The position numbers and the translations under genes were made by a program. The notes beneath the pieces are model-generated. The model saw only the letters and a list, made by a program, of their open reading frames with translations. It had not been told where the DNA came from and made no database searches. Positions 1-8,713 of a DNA stretch of 38,044 nucleotides are shown one piece after another (within the stretch, counting starts at the first letter, position 1; every line of letters starts with the position of its first letter). Source of the DNA: JADJLQ01 sp031417835 (GTDB lineage Bacteria; Bacteroidota; Bacteroidia; Chitinophagales; Saprospiraceae); NCBI GenBank assembly GCA_031417835.1, contig JANOWJ010000202.1, positions 1 through 38,044 of the forward strand, in the 5' to 3' direction.

Positions 1-1010
1 CCGAGGGCCAAAAACTTTGACATCAAATTGGTAAAATCTTTCATGCCACTATTCATGCTTTGGGTATGCAAATCAGAACTAATCACGTTAGGCTTAAATC
101 CTTGTAGTATCGAAGGCACAGCTTGTCTCCAGGAAAAAGCACCGCCACCGTGACCAACATCAAAGATGATACCTCGCTTTTGAGCAGCAAATACAAATGG
201 TTTTACGTTGCCCAGTTCATCCACCACCGTTTCACGTTTGGTGGGACCATAAGCATAAGTGTGTGTAAACATATCTCCAGGTCTGAGGTGCTGCATAAAC
301 AAGGCTTCAATAGAGTTAGGAGGATCGTGTTCGCCAAAATCTACCATGACAGGCACATTGGCCAATTTACCTGCTTCTACTGCTTTGTCTACTTGTGTAA
401 ACTCTCCCCAATAATGGGCTGCTTTGATGCCTACAAGTAGATTGGGATAAAGCTTGGTAATCATGTGTGCGGTCATCTCAGGGTTCATATCGCTGATATC
501 TTGTTCTTCAAATCTGCCTATCATACCCGTCCCAACTATATTCAATAGAGCTAAGACTCTGGTTTGTGCTTTGTCGATAGTCTGTTCTTTGAATTGCCTA
601 AAGTTTCTCCATCCGGATGATCCTGCATCAACTACTGTAGTCACTCCGGCCCTAAATGTAAATCCATCCGGCATGACACTCGTAGGGCCATTGGCGATAT
701 ACGCCTCCAGATCATTGCCTGCATACACATGCACGTGCATGTCGATGAGGCCGGGAGTCACATATAGCCCTGCTACGGATATGACCTTCTTTGCGCTCAG
801 TATAGATATGTCTTTAGCAACCTTATAAATTTTGCCATTGGCTATAGCAACATCCAGAATGGCATCAATATTGTTTTTAGGATCTATAACTCGACCTCCT
901 TTTAATAATAGGTCTATCTCCTGAATTGTGATAGAAGGAATGAATACAATAAAAGAAAAAATATAAACATTAAGATAAACTATTAGCCGTTGGAAAGTTT
1001 TATGAATCAT
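1..1010 (-). CDS. Exported amidohydrolase/deacetylase-family metallohydrolase (3' end outside window)
   Basis: I translated this by hand: the minus-strand frame is open from an ATG at 1010 to the window edge (about 336 codons), so the C-terminus is missing. After a hydrophobic N-terminus that looks like a signal peptide (about residues 8-27) comes the amidohydrolase fold with GGRVID, the metal motif DMHVHV, a VGIKAAHYWG segment whose Lys fits the carboxylated metal bridge, then THTYAYGP, FDVGHGGGAFSW and ISSDLHTQS, whose Asp fits the last ligand. This matches the EF_0837/Atu3266-type group of the amidohydrolase superfamily. It starts 51 bases after the SelA-like gene, so the two are probably one transcript; that pairing is also known for cytosolic EF_0837-type proteins. 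The substrate is unknown, with an N- or O-acyl compound the natural guess. Family confident, export likely. Confidence 0.82.
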   Translation of the reverse strand, partial: MIHKTFQRLIVYLNVYIFSFIVFIPSITIQEIDLLLKGGRVIDPKNNIDAILDVAIANGKIYKVAKDISILSAKKVISVAGLYVTPGLIDMHVHVYAGNDLEAYIANGPTSVMPDGFTFRAGVTTVVDAGSSGWRNFRQFKEQTIDKAQTRVLALLNIVGTGMIGRFEEQDISDMNPEMTAHMITKLYPNLLVGIKAAHYWGEFTQVDKAVEAGKLANVPVMVDFGEHDPPNSIEALFMQHLRPGDMFTHTYAYGPTKRETVVDELGNVKPFVFAAQKRGIIFDVGHGGGAFSWRQAVPSILQGFKPNVISSDLHTQSMNSGMKDFTNLMSKFLAL

Positions 1011-1061
1011 ACACTGGTTTTAATAATTTTATAGCTCGTATTTTTAGTTTAAATTTAACGC

Positions 1062-2684
1062 TCAGGTAGCTAGTGGCGGACCACCAGGGATGACTACTCG
1101 TTTACGATCCATTTTGAAAATACTTTTTTTAGCCGTGAATGTAGCTGTTTGATATTCACCTAAATAAACTGAGCCTGACATCATCAGATCTGTCACTTCA
1201 CCTGAAAACAAATACGTTATTTGATCTCCGGGCATGCGGAGGTTGCTTCGAAGCTTAAATTTATTGCCCTCCACCATACCCATGATTTCCTGAGTGACAA
1301 ATTCAGTGGTATGCATGCCTTGTATCCAATTGCCATCTTGTTCAAGGTATAATTTGTGTTGGCTTTTACTGCTAAAAAACTCTACTGTCATATCCCATTG
1401 ACCTTTAAGATGGATGGATGGTGCTTGCATTGCAGTCGAGACTGGCGCTCTTTTTTGAGAAAGCAAATTAAATATTCGATCAGCAACGACTTTATCATTG
1501 CCGGGTTGCATCTGACCAGTGGTGATTTTGATATGAGTTTTTCCATCTACTTGTCCCGATCCGACAGCTATCCTTGGTTTATTCCTAGCGAATTCTTCAG
1601 CTATTTCATCACCTGTGATAAATAATTTACTGGGGTCCCATGCAATGGTCAGTACAGGAGACCTATTAGATAGTTCTGTCGGTTCAAATATTGAAGTTTG
1701 AACACCGTCTATTTTCTTGACTTGATTTGATATAGCATTTAAATAAGATAACCAGGTCTTCCATTCTGCGGCATGATCTCTTTTTGGCCACGCCTCCACT
1801 GCTGCCAGCATGCCCATCATTTCTTCTTTACCTACTTTATTATCTCTGCCGGGTCCGTGATGTGGCGAGCTAGCTTGCCACGCAGACAACAGAATTTTTT
1901 TGTCGCCAATTAGCAAACCTGCACATTGAGGTCCACAAATAGCTTTACCTCCACTATAAGCGACTATAGTGGCTCCACGCTGTAAGTGGATATTAGGTAT
2001 AGTCAGTACTTCTGCCGCTGCATCTACCAATACAGGAATATTTTTAACTTTTGCTACTTGGGCTATAGCTTCTAGCGAAAGTGGTTGGCCAGGTTCCGTG
2101 GCCCCATAAGCCATCAAGTAAATTAAAGCCGTTTTTGGGTTGATAGCTTTAGTCAGTTCATCCAGGGAGTGCACAGTTATTAATGTGACACCTATATTGC
2201 GTAAAGCATGGTCGTATGCATTTCTTGAATGTGCAGGTACGATCACTTCCGTTTTTTCAAAACCTCTCAAATCAGGGATTCGAATTAATTTCTCCGGATC
2301 TCCTCCGGTGACACAGGCAGCAGTGACATGTTTCATGCCAGCAGCACATCCCGCAGACACCATGCCCCATTCAGCACCCGTAATCTCCCCTAATCTTTTT
2401 CCAATACCATATGCTAACTCATCGTATTGAACAAAATAACCGGAAGCAGCTTTCATTGCGTCAACTACCACAGGCAGCTCAACCGAACCTCCTATAATTG
2501 TGAATGTGCCTCGACAATTAATGATAGGATCCACGCCTATGGATTCATAGATATTGGGACCTACGACCAAGGGCCCGGTTGTTTTTTTATCATCCTCATC
2601 ACCCATTGACGATGCATGCAATGGGAAAAAAGCCCCAGCTAATGGAAGGACCGTCCACTTCTTTATAAGTTCTCTACGTTTCAT
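1062..2684 (-). CDS. SelA-like PLP-dependent enzyme with Tat-type signal and C-terminal beta domain
   Basis: A 540-residue protein. Residues about 50-420 resemble the SelA/D-glucosaminate-6-phosphate ammonia-lyase (DgaE-like) fold-type I family. Signs are the GAEWGMVSAGCAAGM segment, LVDAAAE, and AYSGGKAICGPQ, whose Lys is the expected Schiff-base residue. The N-terminus begins KRRELIKKW followed by a hydrophobic stretch ending near HASS, close to the Tat consensus S-R-R-x-F-L-K. Tat export would suit a protein that must bind PLP before export. From about residue 430 there is an extra domain rich in beta strands (GQWDMTVEF, LYLEQDGNWIQG, FSGEVTDLMMSGSV) like the lipocalin-type modules of Bacteroidota exported proteins. 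It is the first gene of a probable operon with the amidohydrolase. It is not selenocysteine synthase in function. The reaction is unknown, with an ammonia lyase or beta-elimination plausible. Confidence 0.8.
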   Translation of the reverse strand: MKRRELIKKWTVLPLAGAFFPLHASSMGDEDDKKTTGPLVVGPNIYESIGVDPIINCRGTFTIIGGSVELPVVVDAMKAASGYFVQYDELAYGIGKRLGEITGAEWGMVSAGCAAGMKHVTAACVTGGDPEKLIRIPDLRGFEKTEVIVPAHSRNAYDHALRNIGVTLITVHSLDELTKAINPKTALIYLMAYGATEPGQPLSLEAIAQVAKVKNIPVLVDAAAEVLTIPNIHLQRGATIVAYSGGKAICGPQCAGLLIGDKKILLSAWQASSPHHGPGRDNKVGKEEMMGMLAAVEAWPKRDHAAEWKTWLSYLNAISNQVKKIDGVQTSIFEPTELSNRSPVLTIAWDPSKLFITGDEIAEEFARNKPRIAVGSGQVDGKTHIKITTGQMQPGNDKVVADRIFNLLSQKRAPVSTAMQAPSIHLKGQWDMTVEFFSSKSQHKLYLEQDGNWIQGMHTTEFVTQEIMGMVEGNKFKLRSNLRMPGDQITYLFSGEVTDLMMSGSVYLGEYQTATFTAKKSIFKMDRKRVVIPGGPPLAT

Positions 2685-2715
2685 TAGAATGCTTTTAATT
2701 TTAAAACTTGCCAGC

Positions 2716-2723
2716 TAAAGATA
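2716..2723 (-). promoter_or_regulatory. Candidate -7 promoter element for the SelA-like/amidohydrolase operon
   Basis: The minus strand reads TATCTTTA, one mismatch from the Bacteroidota -7 consensus TAnnTTTG, about 31 bases before the ATG at 2684. No convincing -33 element was seen. The same TATCTTTA version occurs upstream of gldK. Confidence 0.35.
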
Positions 2724-2814
2724 AATTTTATTCTCTTTAAATTTTAGGTTCAATGCTTAAAACGCAGTTATTGGTACAACGATGTAGTATTCTGCCAGAA
2801 ATCGCATAAAGTAT

Positions 2815-2822
2815 TAGTTTTG
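2815..2822 (+). promoter_or_regulatory. Candidate -7 promoter element for the tandem quinoprotein genes
   Basis: The sequence TAGTTTTG is an exact match to TAnnTTTG and ends 27 bases before the GTG start at 2850. It diverges from the element at 2716-2723, so this 165-base gap probably carries back-to-back promoters. Confidence 0.45.
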
Positions 2823-2849
2823 TCATTTTATTCCAATTAGATACCTATC

Positions 2850-4586
2850 GTGAAAAAATCACTTTTTGTTGCCTTTATTTGCATCATATGCCTGATAACT
2901 TTAAATTTTTGTAAAACCGATAATCATATCGATGTATCGGTTATCGCCAAAGATTCTGTAAGTATAGCCCATGGGAAATCACTTTTTAATCAGCATTGTG
3001 TCGTATGTCATAGCTTCAGACAAGCAGGTATAGGCCCACATCTCGGTGGTATAACCCAGGATATGTCAGCAAATTGGATAATGGAATTTATACGTAATCC
3101 CAAAAAAATGATCGATGCCGGGGATAAAAGAGCTGTACAATCGTACGATAAGTTCAAATCGTATATGATACCCTTTGCATTTTTGAGCGATACTGCATTG
3201 AATAGTATTGTGGCATATCTGCATACGCAAGGTAAACCCATGTTCAAGTCCATTAGTGATACGTTAATGCCCTTGCTCAATCCATGGTCCGATACCATCC
3301 CTATGTCTGATTTAATTGTTGACTTAAAATTAATCACTCAACTGCCGCCGAGCGATACGACGAAAGCATTATTAACCAGAATTACGAAAATGGATGTTGA
3401 GCCAAATTCCAAGAATCTTTTCCTTTTGGACTTACGAGGTAAATTATATCGGCTGTTCAATGATCGTGTAACTACTTACATGGACATGTCCTTATTGAAA
3501 CCAAAATTTATTCATCGGCCTGGATTAGCTACCGGCTTTGGTAGTTTTGCTTTTCATCCTGAATTCAATAAAAATGGATTGTTGTACACTACGCATACAG
3601 AACCTCCGGGATCTGATACAGCAGATTTTAAATATCACGATTCTATCCGGGTCATGCTCCAATGGGTATTGACCGAATGGAAAACCAATACTCCAAGTGC
3701 TCAAAATTTTTCAGGTCAAAGTAGAGAGATAATGCGCATAAATGTTGAAAGCGTGATCCATGGCATGCAGGAGATCATATTTAATCCTAATGCTAAAAAA
3801 GGAACTGAAGATTATGGATTATTATACATCGGGCTAGGAGATGGTGGCGCAGTAGAGCACGGATTCCCTTTTTTGGCGCATGATCTTACTCGGATTTGGG
3901 GCAATGTCTTGCGAATAGATCCATTAGGCAAGAATGTTGGTTCGCTCATCAGTATGAACCAACAATATGGCATCCCAGCTTCAAATCCATTCATTCATCT
4001 TCGAGATAGTGGCGCTTTAGGAGAAATTTACGCACGTGGATTTAGGAATCCCCATCGAATTACGTGGACTAGTAATGGCAAAATGTTAGTAAGTAATATC
4101 GGACACTTTAATATTGAATCGCTCAATCTCATCTTGGCCGGTCACGATTATGGGTGGCCAGTGACGGAAGGACCATTTATGATTGATGTCTTTGGGGATA
4201 TGAAAAAAGTGTACAAACTGCCTGCCTATTATAATAAATATAATTTTACCTATCCTGTAGCTGCCTATGATCATGATGAAGGCCTCGCTATCTGTGGTGG
4301 CTATGAATATCAAGGCAAGACTATTCCGGTGTTGAACAGTAAATTTATGTTTGGAGATATAGTAAGAGGACGATTGTTTTATGTCAATACATCTGATATT
4401 GAACTGGGTAAGACCGCTCCCATCTATGAAGGCCGACTCCGCATCGATGGAGTCATAAAGACACTTAAACAATTATGCGGATGCAACAAAGTTGATCTTC
4501 ATTTTGGCCGGGATGCTTTGGGCGAACTATATATTATGACCAAACCGGATGGCAAATTGTATAAAATGGTAAATGCTGTCGAATAA
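2850..4586 (+). CDS. Cytochrome c-PQQ sugar dehydrogenase-like lipoprotein, copy 1
   Basis: A 578-residue exported protein. It has a hydrophobic signal with a possible lipid-anchor Cys21 (weak lipobox, LNFC), then a small class I cytochrome c with haem motif CVVCH at 50-54 and a candidate axial Met in the YMIPFAFL segment. From about residue 150 it follows the glucose/sorbosone dehydrogenase (soluble PQQ aldose dehydrogenase) beta-propeller, with FGSFAFHPEF, GLLYIGLGDGG, RGFRNPHRITW and GHDYGWP. The family oxidises sugars with PQQ, and the fused haem would take the electrons. It starts with GTG; there is no ATG option nearby. It lies 3 bases before a close paralogue, so the two are co-transcribed. 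No PQQ synthesis genes are visible, so PQQ would come from elsewhere in the genome or from outside. The substrate is unknown. Confidence 0.83.
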   Translation: MKKSLFVAFICIICLITLNFCKTDNHIDVSVIAKDSVSIAHGKSLFNQHCVVCHSFRQAGIGPHLGGITQDMSANWIMEFIRNPKKMIDAGDKRAVQSYDKFKSYMIPFAFLSDTALNSIVAYLHTQGKPMFKSISDTLMPLLNPWSDTIPMSDLIVDLKLITQLPPSDTTKALLTRITKMDVEPNSKNLFLLDLRGKLYRLFNDRVTTYMDMSLLKPKFIHRPGLATGFGSFAFHPEFNKNGLLYTTHTEPPGSDTADFKYHDSIRVMLQWVLTEWKTNTPSAQNFSGQSREIMRINVESVIHGMQEIIFNPNAKKGTEDYGLLYIGLGDGGAVEHGFPFLAHDLTRIWGNVLRIDPLGKNVGSLISMNQQYGIPASNPFIHLRDSGALGEIYARGFRNPHRITWTSNGKMLVSNIGHFNIESLNLILAGHDYGWPVTEGPFMIDVFGDMKKVYKLPAYYNKYNFTYPVAAYDHDEGLAICGGYEYQGKTIPVLNSKFMFGDIVRGRLFYVNTSDIELGKTAPIYEGRLRIDGVIKTLKQLCGCNKVDLHFGRDALGELYIMTKPDGKLYKMVNAVE

Positions 4587-4589
4587 ACT

Positions 4590-6320
4590 ATGGCAAAAAT
4601 TTTCATTAGTGTAGTTTTTTTGTTGATGATCTTGGCATCAGGGTGTAAGTCTGACAGTTCACAAGCGAATGAAAGAATTGCAACAGATGTGACTTCTATA
4701 TCCAAGGGCAAAGTACTCTTTAATCAATATTGCAGTGCTTGTCATAATTTTAATTTCGATGGTATTGGACCAAAACTCGGCGGCATCACGGACAGTGTGA
4801 CCTTATCGTGGCTCAAAGATTTTATCCGGAACCCCAAGCAGCAGATCGATGGAGCTGATGCCCGCGCCACAAAGCTATTCACTAAATTTAAAACGATCAT
4901 GCCCGCTTTTCAAGGTCTAGCAGATTCCTCCTTAAATAATATCCTAGCCTATATTCATACCCGTAAGCCGATAGTGCTCTCCAATATCTATAGCGACCGC
5001 GAGGAAGTCAAAGATCCGATACCGGATACTATAGAAATGTCTGACCTTATCGTTGAACTAAAATTGATCACTCAATTTCCTACGACGGGCACCCCGGGAG
5101 TTGCGCCATTGGCTAGAATCACTAAATTAGACTTTGCTCCACATTCCGGACAGGTCTTTGTATTAGATATGAATGGCATCTTATACAAATTGATCAATGA
5201 TCAACCTGTGGTGTATATGGATATGAGCAAATTGATGAATCGATTTATTCCTCAGCCTGGATTAAGCTCCGGTTTTGCAAATTTTGCGTTTCATCCGGAT
5301 TTTCAGAGCAATGGATTACTTTTCACAGCACATACAGAACCAGCCGATACCAAAAAGGCTGATTTTGCATTTGAAGATACCTTAGAGTCTGCATTGCAAT
5401 TTGTCATTTCAGAGTGGAAAGTCGACCATCCTGATCAGGCCACATTTGAAGGTCATGGTAGAGAATTGTTCAGAATGGATATGGTCAGTAAAGCGCATGG
5501 CGTACAGGAAATAGCATTCAATAATACGGTAAGGAAAACACACGAAGATTATGGCCTATTGTATATCGCTATTGGCGATGCAGGCGCCGGAGAAAATCGG
5601 TATCCGCAATTGTTGCATCATACGAATCGTGCGTGGGGTACCTTGTTTAGGATCGACCCTAGTCGTAACAATCCAAGATCACGACCGAGTAAAAATGGCC
5701 AATATGGTATTCCACTTACTAACCCTTTTATTAACGACCCAAGTGCCATCGGAGAAATTTATGCTTATGGCTTTCGCAATCCGCATCGGATCACCTGGAC
5801 TCAAAAGGGGCAGTTGTTACTAAGCAATATAGGTCATGGAGATATTGAAGCACTTGATTTGATTGAGCCTGGTCAGGATTATGGGTGGCCTTATATGGAG
5901 GGTAGATTTATGATAGACCCATATGGCGATTTGGGAAAAATATATGAACCGACCTTGACAGATACTATAGCACATCAGGTGAGCATGCCGGTAGTTCAAT
6001 TGGATCACGATGAAAGCAAGGCCATAGCAGGTGGTTATGAATATCTCGGAGCAATGCCACTTTTGAAAGGTAAGTTTATCTTTGGCGATATACCTGTAGG
6101 TAATTTATATTATGTGTTTACTCGAGATATCCATCCACGTACATCAGCTAAAATCTATGAACTCCAAATATCATTGAATGGCGAGATAATAAAACTAAAG
6201 GACTTGAATCCAAATGATCGAGTAGAGCTCCATCTGGGAAGGGATGCTAAAGGTGAATTGTATCTTTTGACTAAAGCAGATGGTAAATTATATAAACTGT
6301 TGAATAGTAGAAATAATTAG
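4590..6320 (+). CDS. Cytochrome c-PQQ sugar dehydrogenase-like lipoprotein, copy 2
   Basis: A 576-residue paralogue of the gene just upstream, with the same order of domains. It has a lipoprotein signal with a good lipobox LASGC (Cys19), cytochrome c haem motif CSACH at 48-52 with a candidate Met ligand in TIMPAFQGL, then the glucose/sorbosone dehydrogenase propeller (FANFAFHPDF, GLLYIAIGDAG, YGFRNPHRITW, GQDYGWP). Both copies share long blocks in the same order, so they arose by tandem duplication, but they have diverged clearly at the protein level. Only 3 bases separate the stop of copy 1 from this ATG, so translation is probably coupled. Different substrates or redox potentials are possible but not shown. 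It is convergent with the PQQ dehydrogenase gene downstream. Confidence 0.85.
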   Translation: MAKIFISVVFLLMILASGCKSDSSQANERIATDVTSISKGKVLFNQYCSACHNFNFDGIGPKLGGITDSVTLSWLKDFIRNPKQQIDGADARATKLFTKFKTIMPAFQGLADSSLNNILAYIHTRKPIVLSNIYSDREEVKDPIPDTIEMSDLIVELKLITQFPTTGTPGVAPLARITKLDFAPHSGQVFVLDMNGILYKLINDQPVVYMDMSKLMNRFIPQPGLSSGFANFAFHPDFQSNGLLFTAHTEPADTKKADFAFEDTLESALQFVISEWKVDHPDQATFEGHGRELFRMDMVSKAHGVQEIAFNNTVRKTHEDYGLLYIAIGDAGAGENRYPQLLHHTNRAWGTLFRIDPSRNNPRSRPSKNGQYGIPLTNPFINDPSAIGEIYAYGFRNPHRITWTQKGQLLLSNIGHGDIEALDLIEPGQDYGWPYMEGRFMIDPYGDLGKIYEPTLTDTIAHQVSMPVVQLDHDESKAIAGGYEYLGAMPLLKGKFIFGDIPVGNLYYVFTRDIHPRTSAKIYELQISLNGEIIKLKDLNPNDRVELHLGRDAKGELYLLTKADGKLYKLLNSRNN

Positions 6321-6331
6321 ATCCTACTTAT

Positions 6332-6359
6332 AATTCTTTAAACCAATGGTAAAGGAATT
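6332..6359. terminator. Possible hairpin between convergent quinoprotein genes
   Basis: The 28 bases form an AT-rich stem, AATTCTTTA against TAAAGGAATT with one bulged base, around the loop AACCAATGG. It sits in the 40-base gap between two convergent genes, where a shared terminator is expected. There is no T-run, so it is a weak candidate. Confidence 0.3.
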
Positions 6360-6360
6360 C

Positions 6361-8493
6361 CTAATCTGGTAGCGCAAAAGTAATGTATATATCGTTAGAC
6401 GGAGTTGCATTACGATTGCCCCCACCTGCAGCGATGACGATATACTGTTTTCCATGTACGCTATACACAGACGGAGTCGCATAACCACCAGCAGGCAGCT
6501 GATAGGACCATAATTCACGACCACTATCCATATGATATGCTCTGAAAAGTTCATCTGCAGTAGAACCTACAAAAACCAGACCTCCCGAAGTAGCTACACA
6601 ACCGCCAAAATTTTGTGTACCAGTATTTGAGATGCCTCTGGCCTTAAGTTTTGGATAATAGCCCAATGGTACACTCCATTTAGTTTGACCCGATCCGATA
6701 TCTACTGCATTCAATGTTCCCCAAGGCGGTTTACTCCCGGGATATCCCTCCTTGTCGGTAAATATTTTAAATCCCTTGAGTACATATTTATCTAATGTTG
6801 TATCAACACCTTCTGACCTGCTTTTAACTTCCACATGATCGTTATACAAATAATGGATCAATTGATCAAGCACTTGATTTGAAAACTGCGTATGAGCTGG
6901 CATTAGCCCCTTCCCTTGGGTGATTATTTTCCTGGTTTCAATGGCATTATTCTTTTTTTGAAGCTGTAACAATCCAGGTATGCCGACAGTACCTTTGCGA
7001 TCTCCACCGTGACAATTGGAGCAATTCAATAAATACGTTCTTTCTCCTTCATGATAATCATTTGTTCTTCCTCCTTTATTTCCTACTTTTTCTAATTGAA
7101 ATAACATGGGAAAATCATTGCAGGTAGTATAAACTATATTGTTTTTAGGATCATAGGATATGCCGCCCCATCCCATACCGCCTCTGGTGCCGGGTTGTGT
7201 GATAGTACCGATTTCACTGGGCGGAGTATACATGCCGTAGAACTTATACTTACGGGATTGTGCGAGCACATATGCCTTAGCACTGTCTGAAATATCTGTC
7301 ACCAATGAAGTATCCCAACCTTGTTTTACCAAAGTGATCCCTTGATTAAATGATTGGGTCTTGCTTGCTTGTTCACCCGGGATGTCAGATGGAGGTACTG
7401 ATAGTTCATCCGGCTTTAATAAGGGTATGCCGGTATTGCGATCCAATAGGATCAATTCCCCCATTTTAGTAGGTTGGATAAGGATATCCCGCATACCACC
7501 ACTCCATGGTATAGTAGCCAGGGTAGGAGCGCATGGCAGGTCATAGTCCCAGATATCATGTTTTACGGTTTGATAATGCCATATCCTTTGACCATTGTGA
7601 GCATCTAAGGCAATCACACAATTAGCGAATAGATTATCTCCTTTCCGATTACCACCATAAAAATCATAGGTAGGAGACCCAGTAGCTACATATACTATTC
7701 CTTTCTTTTCGTCTAGACTCAGACCACCCCAGTTATTGGTGCCGCCATAGTTTTCATTTTTGATCCAATTCCAGGTTGAATAACCATATTCTCCAGGATA
7801 CGGTATGGTATGAAATGTCCATTTAAGTGCCCCAGTCCTGGCATGATACGCTCGGATATGGCCGGGCGAGGCGTCATAACCTTCTCCAGTAGCGGACCCT
7901 ATTATAAGGATGCTATCATATAATATGGCCGGAGAAGTCAATGAAATGGAAATCGTAGTGGTGTCCCTATCCAAATCTGCCCTTAGATCTATTCGCCCTT
8001 GATGCCCAAACTCTTGAATTTGGGCTCCGGTACGAGCATGCACAGCATATAAGTAATGTCCTGCTGAATAAAAAATCTGTTCTTCTTTTTGATCCGGCCA
8101 ATATGTAACTCCACGATTTATGCCAGAACTACCTTCCTGCCCCATCGGTTTGAATCTCCATATTTCTTGACCAGATACTGCATTCAAGGCAATTAGATGT
8201 AGTCTGGGTGATGTGATATACATCATATCACCGATTATGATTGGATTGCATTCTATAGTGGTGCGTGATCCGGAGTCTCCAGTGTGAAATATCCACACTG
8301 GTTTTAGTAAATGGACATTGGTCGTATCGATTTGTTTCAACGCTGAAAACTGAGTTGCCGAGGCATCCCCCCGATATATATGCCAAGTTGGGTATTCTTT
8401 GCTATCATATTTGCAACCTGCACCACCGATCACCAACATACTGAGCAACACAAAAATAAAATGAATAGATTGATGATAAACTGGCCTAAACAT
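6361..8493 (-). CDS. PQQ-dependent dehydrogenase with internal cytochrome c domain, lipoprotein
   Basis: A 710-residue exported quinoprotein of the eight-bladed propeller type (membrane glucose/alcohol dehydrogenase-like). Propeller tryptophan motifs recur (GQEIWRFKP, GALKWTFHT, GQRIWHYQT, GRELWSYQLP), with GYSTWNWIKNENYGGTNNWGG and KHDIWDYDLPCAPTL in the region around the cofactor. A cytochrome c domain interrupts the propeller at about residues 480-565, with haem motif CSNCH at 491-495 and a probable Met ligand in GLMPAH. The N-terminus is a signal sequence ending GGAGC (possible lipid-anchored Cys27). Enzymes with this inserted haem pass electrons from PQQ to the haem. It converges on the two tandem PQQ sugar dehydrogenase genes, giving three haem-linked quinoproteins in a row. 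The substrate could be a sugar or an alcohol. Confidence 0.85.
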   Translation of the reverse strand: MFRPVYHQSIHFIFVLLSMLVIGGAGCKYDSKEYPTWHIYRGDASATQFSALKQIDTTNVHLLKPVWIFHTGDSGSRTTIECNPIIIGDMMYITSPRLHLIALNAVSGQEIWRFKPMGQEGSSGINRGVTYWPDQKEEQIFYSAGHYLYAVHARTGAQIQEFGHQGRIDLRADLDRDTTTISISLTSPAILYDSILIIGSATGEGYDASPGHIRAYHARTGALKWTFHTIPYPGEYGYSTWNWIKNENYGGTNNWGGLSLDEKKGIVYVATGSPTYDFYGGNRKGDNLFANCVIALDAHNGQRIWHYQTVKHDIWDYDLPCAPTLATIPWSGGMRDILIQPTKMGELILLDRNTGIPLLKPDELSVPPSDIPGEQASKTQSFNQGITLVKQGWDTSLVTDISDSAKAYVLAQSRKYKFYGMYTPPSEIGTITQPGTRGGMGWGGISYDPKNNIVYTTCNDFPMLFQLEKVGNKGGRTNDYHEGERTYLLNCSNCHGGDRKGTVGIPGLLQLQKKNNAIETRKIITQGKGLMPAHTQFSNQVLDQLIHYLYNDHVEVKSRSEGVDTTLDKYVLKGFKIFTDKEGYPGSKPPWGTLNAVDIGSGQTKWSVPLGYYPKLKARGISNTGTQNFGGCVATSGGLVFVGSTADELFRAYHMDSGRELWSYQLPAGGYATPSVYSVHGKQYIVIAAGGGNRNATPSNDIYITFALPD

Positions 8494-8675
8494 ATATTAA
8501 ATCTAATGTTTTTAATCTAGTATTGATTCTGAATATCCGCCGCACAGTGCAACCTACTTGGATAACTCTTTGATTTAATTTTGGACAACCTCGCAAAGAA
8601 TGCACGATGTTCAAAATGACAGGTATTGCCAATCTTTTTATTTCTCGCAACCCACATTTTAAACAGTATTATCTA

Positions 8676-8683
8676 TACCTTTG
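8676..8683 (+). promoter_or_regulatory. Candidate serC -7 promoter element
   Basis: TACCTTTG matches TAnnTTTG exactly and is followed by CGGCT. It lies 30 bases before the serC ATG. No clear -33 TTTG is seen. The 220-base gap upstream also contains the start region of the divergent PQQ dehydrogenase gene and shows no other structure. Confidence 0.5.
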
Positions 8684-8713
8684 CGGCTCTAAAAATTAAG
8701 GATTTCAAATCGT

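Noticed and set aside
123..828. Two plus-strand open frames of 105 and 124 codons
   Set aside because: They lie antisense to the amidohydrolase, which is open over the whole region and carries all family motifs.
3812..4472. Minus-strand frames inside the first quinoprotein gene
   Set aside because: They are antisense to a well-supported gene, with no recognisable domains and unusual composition.
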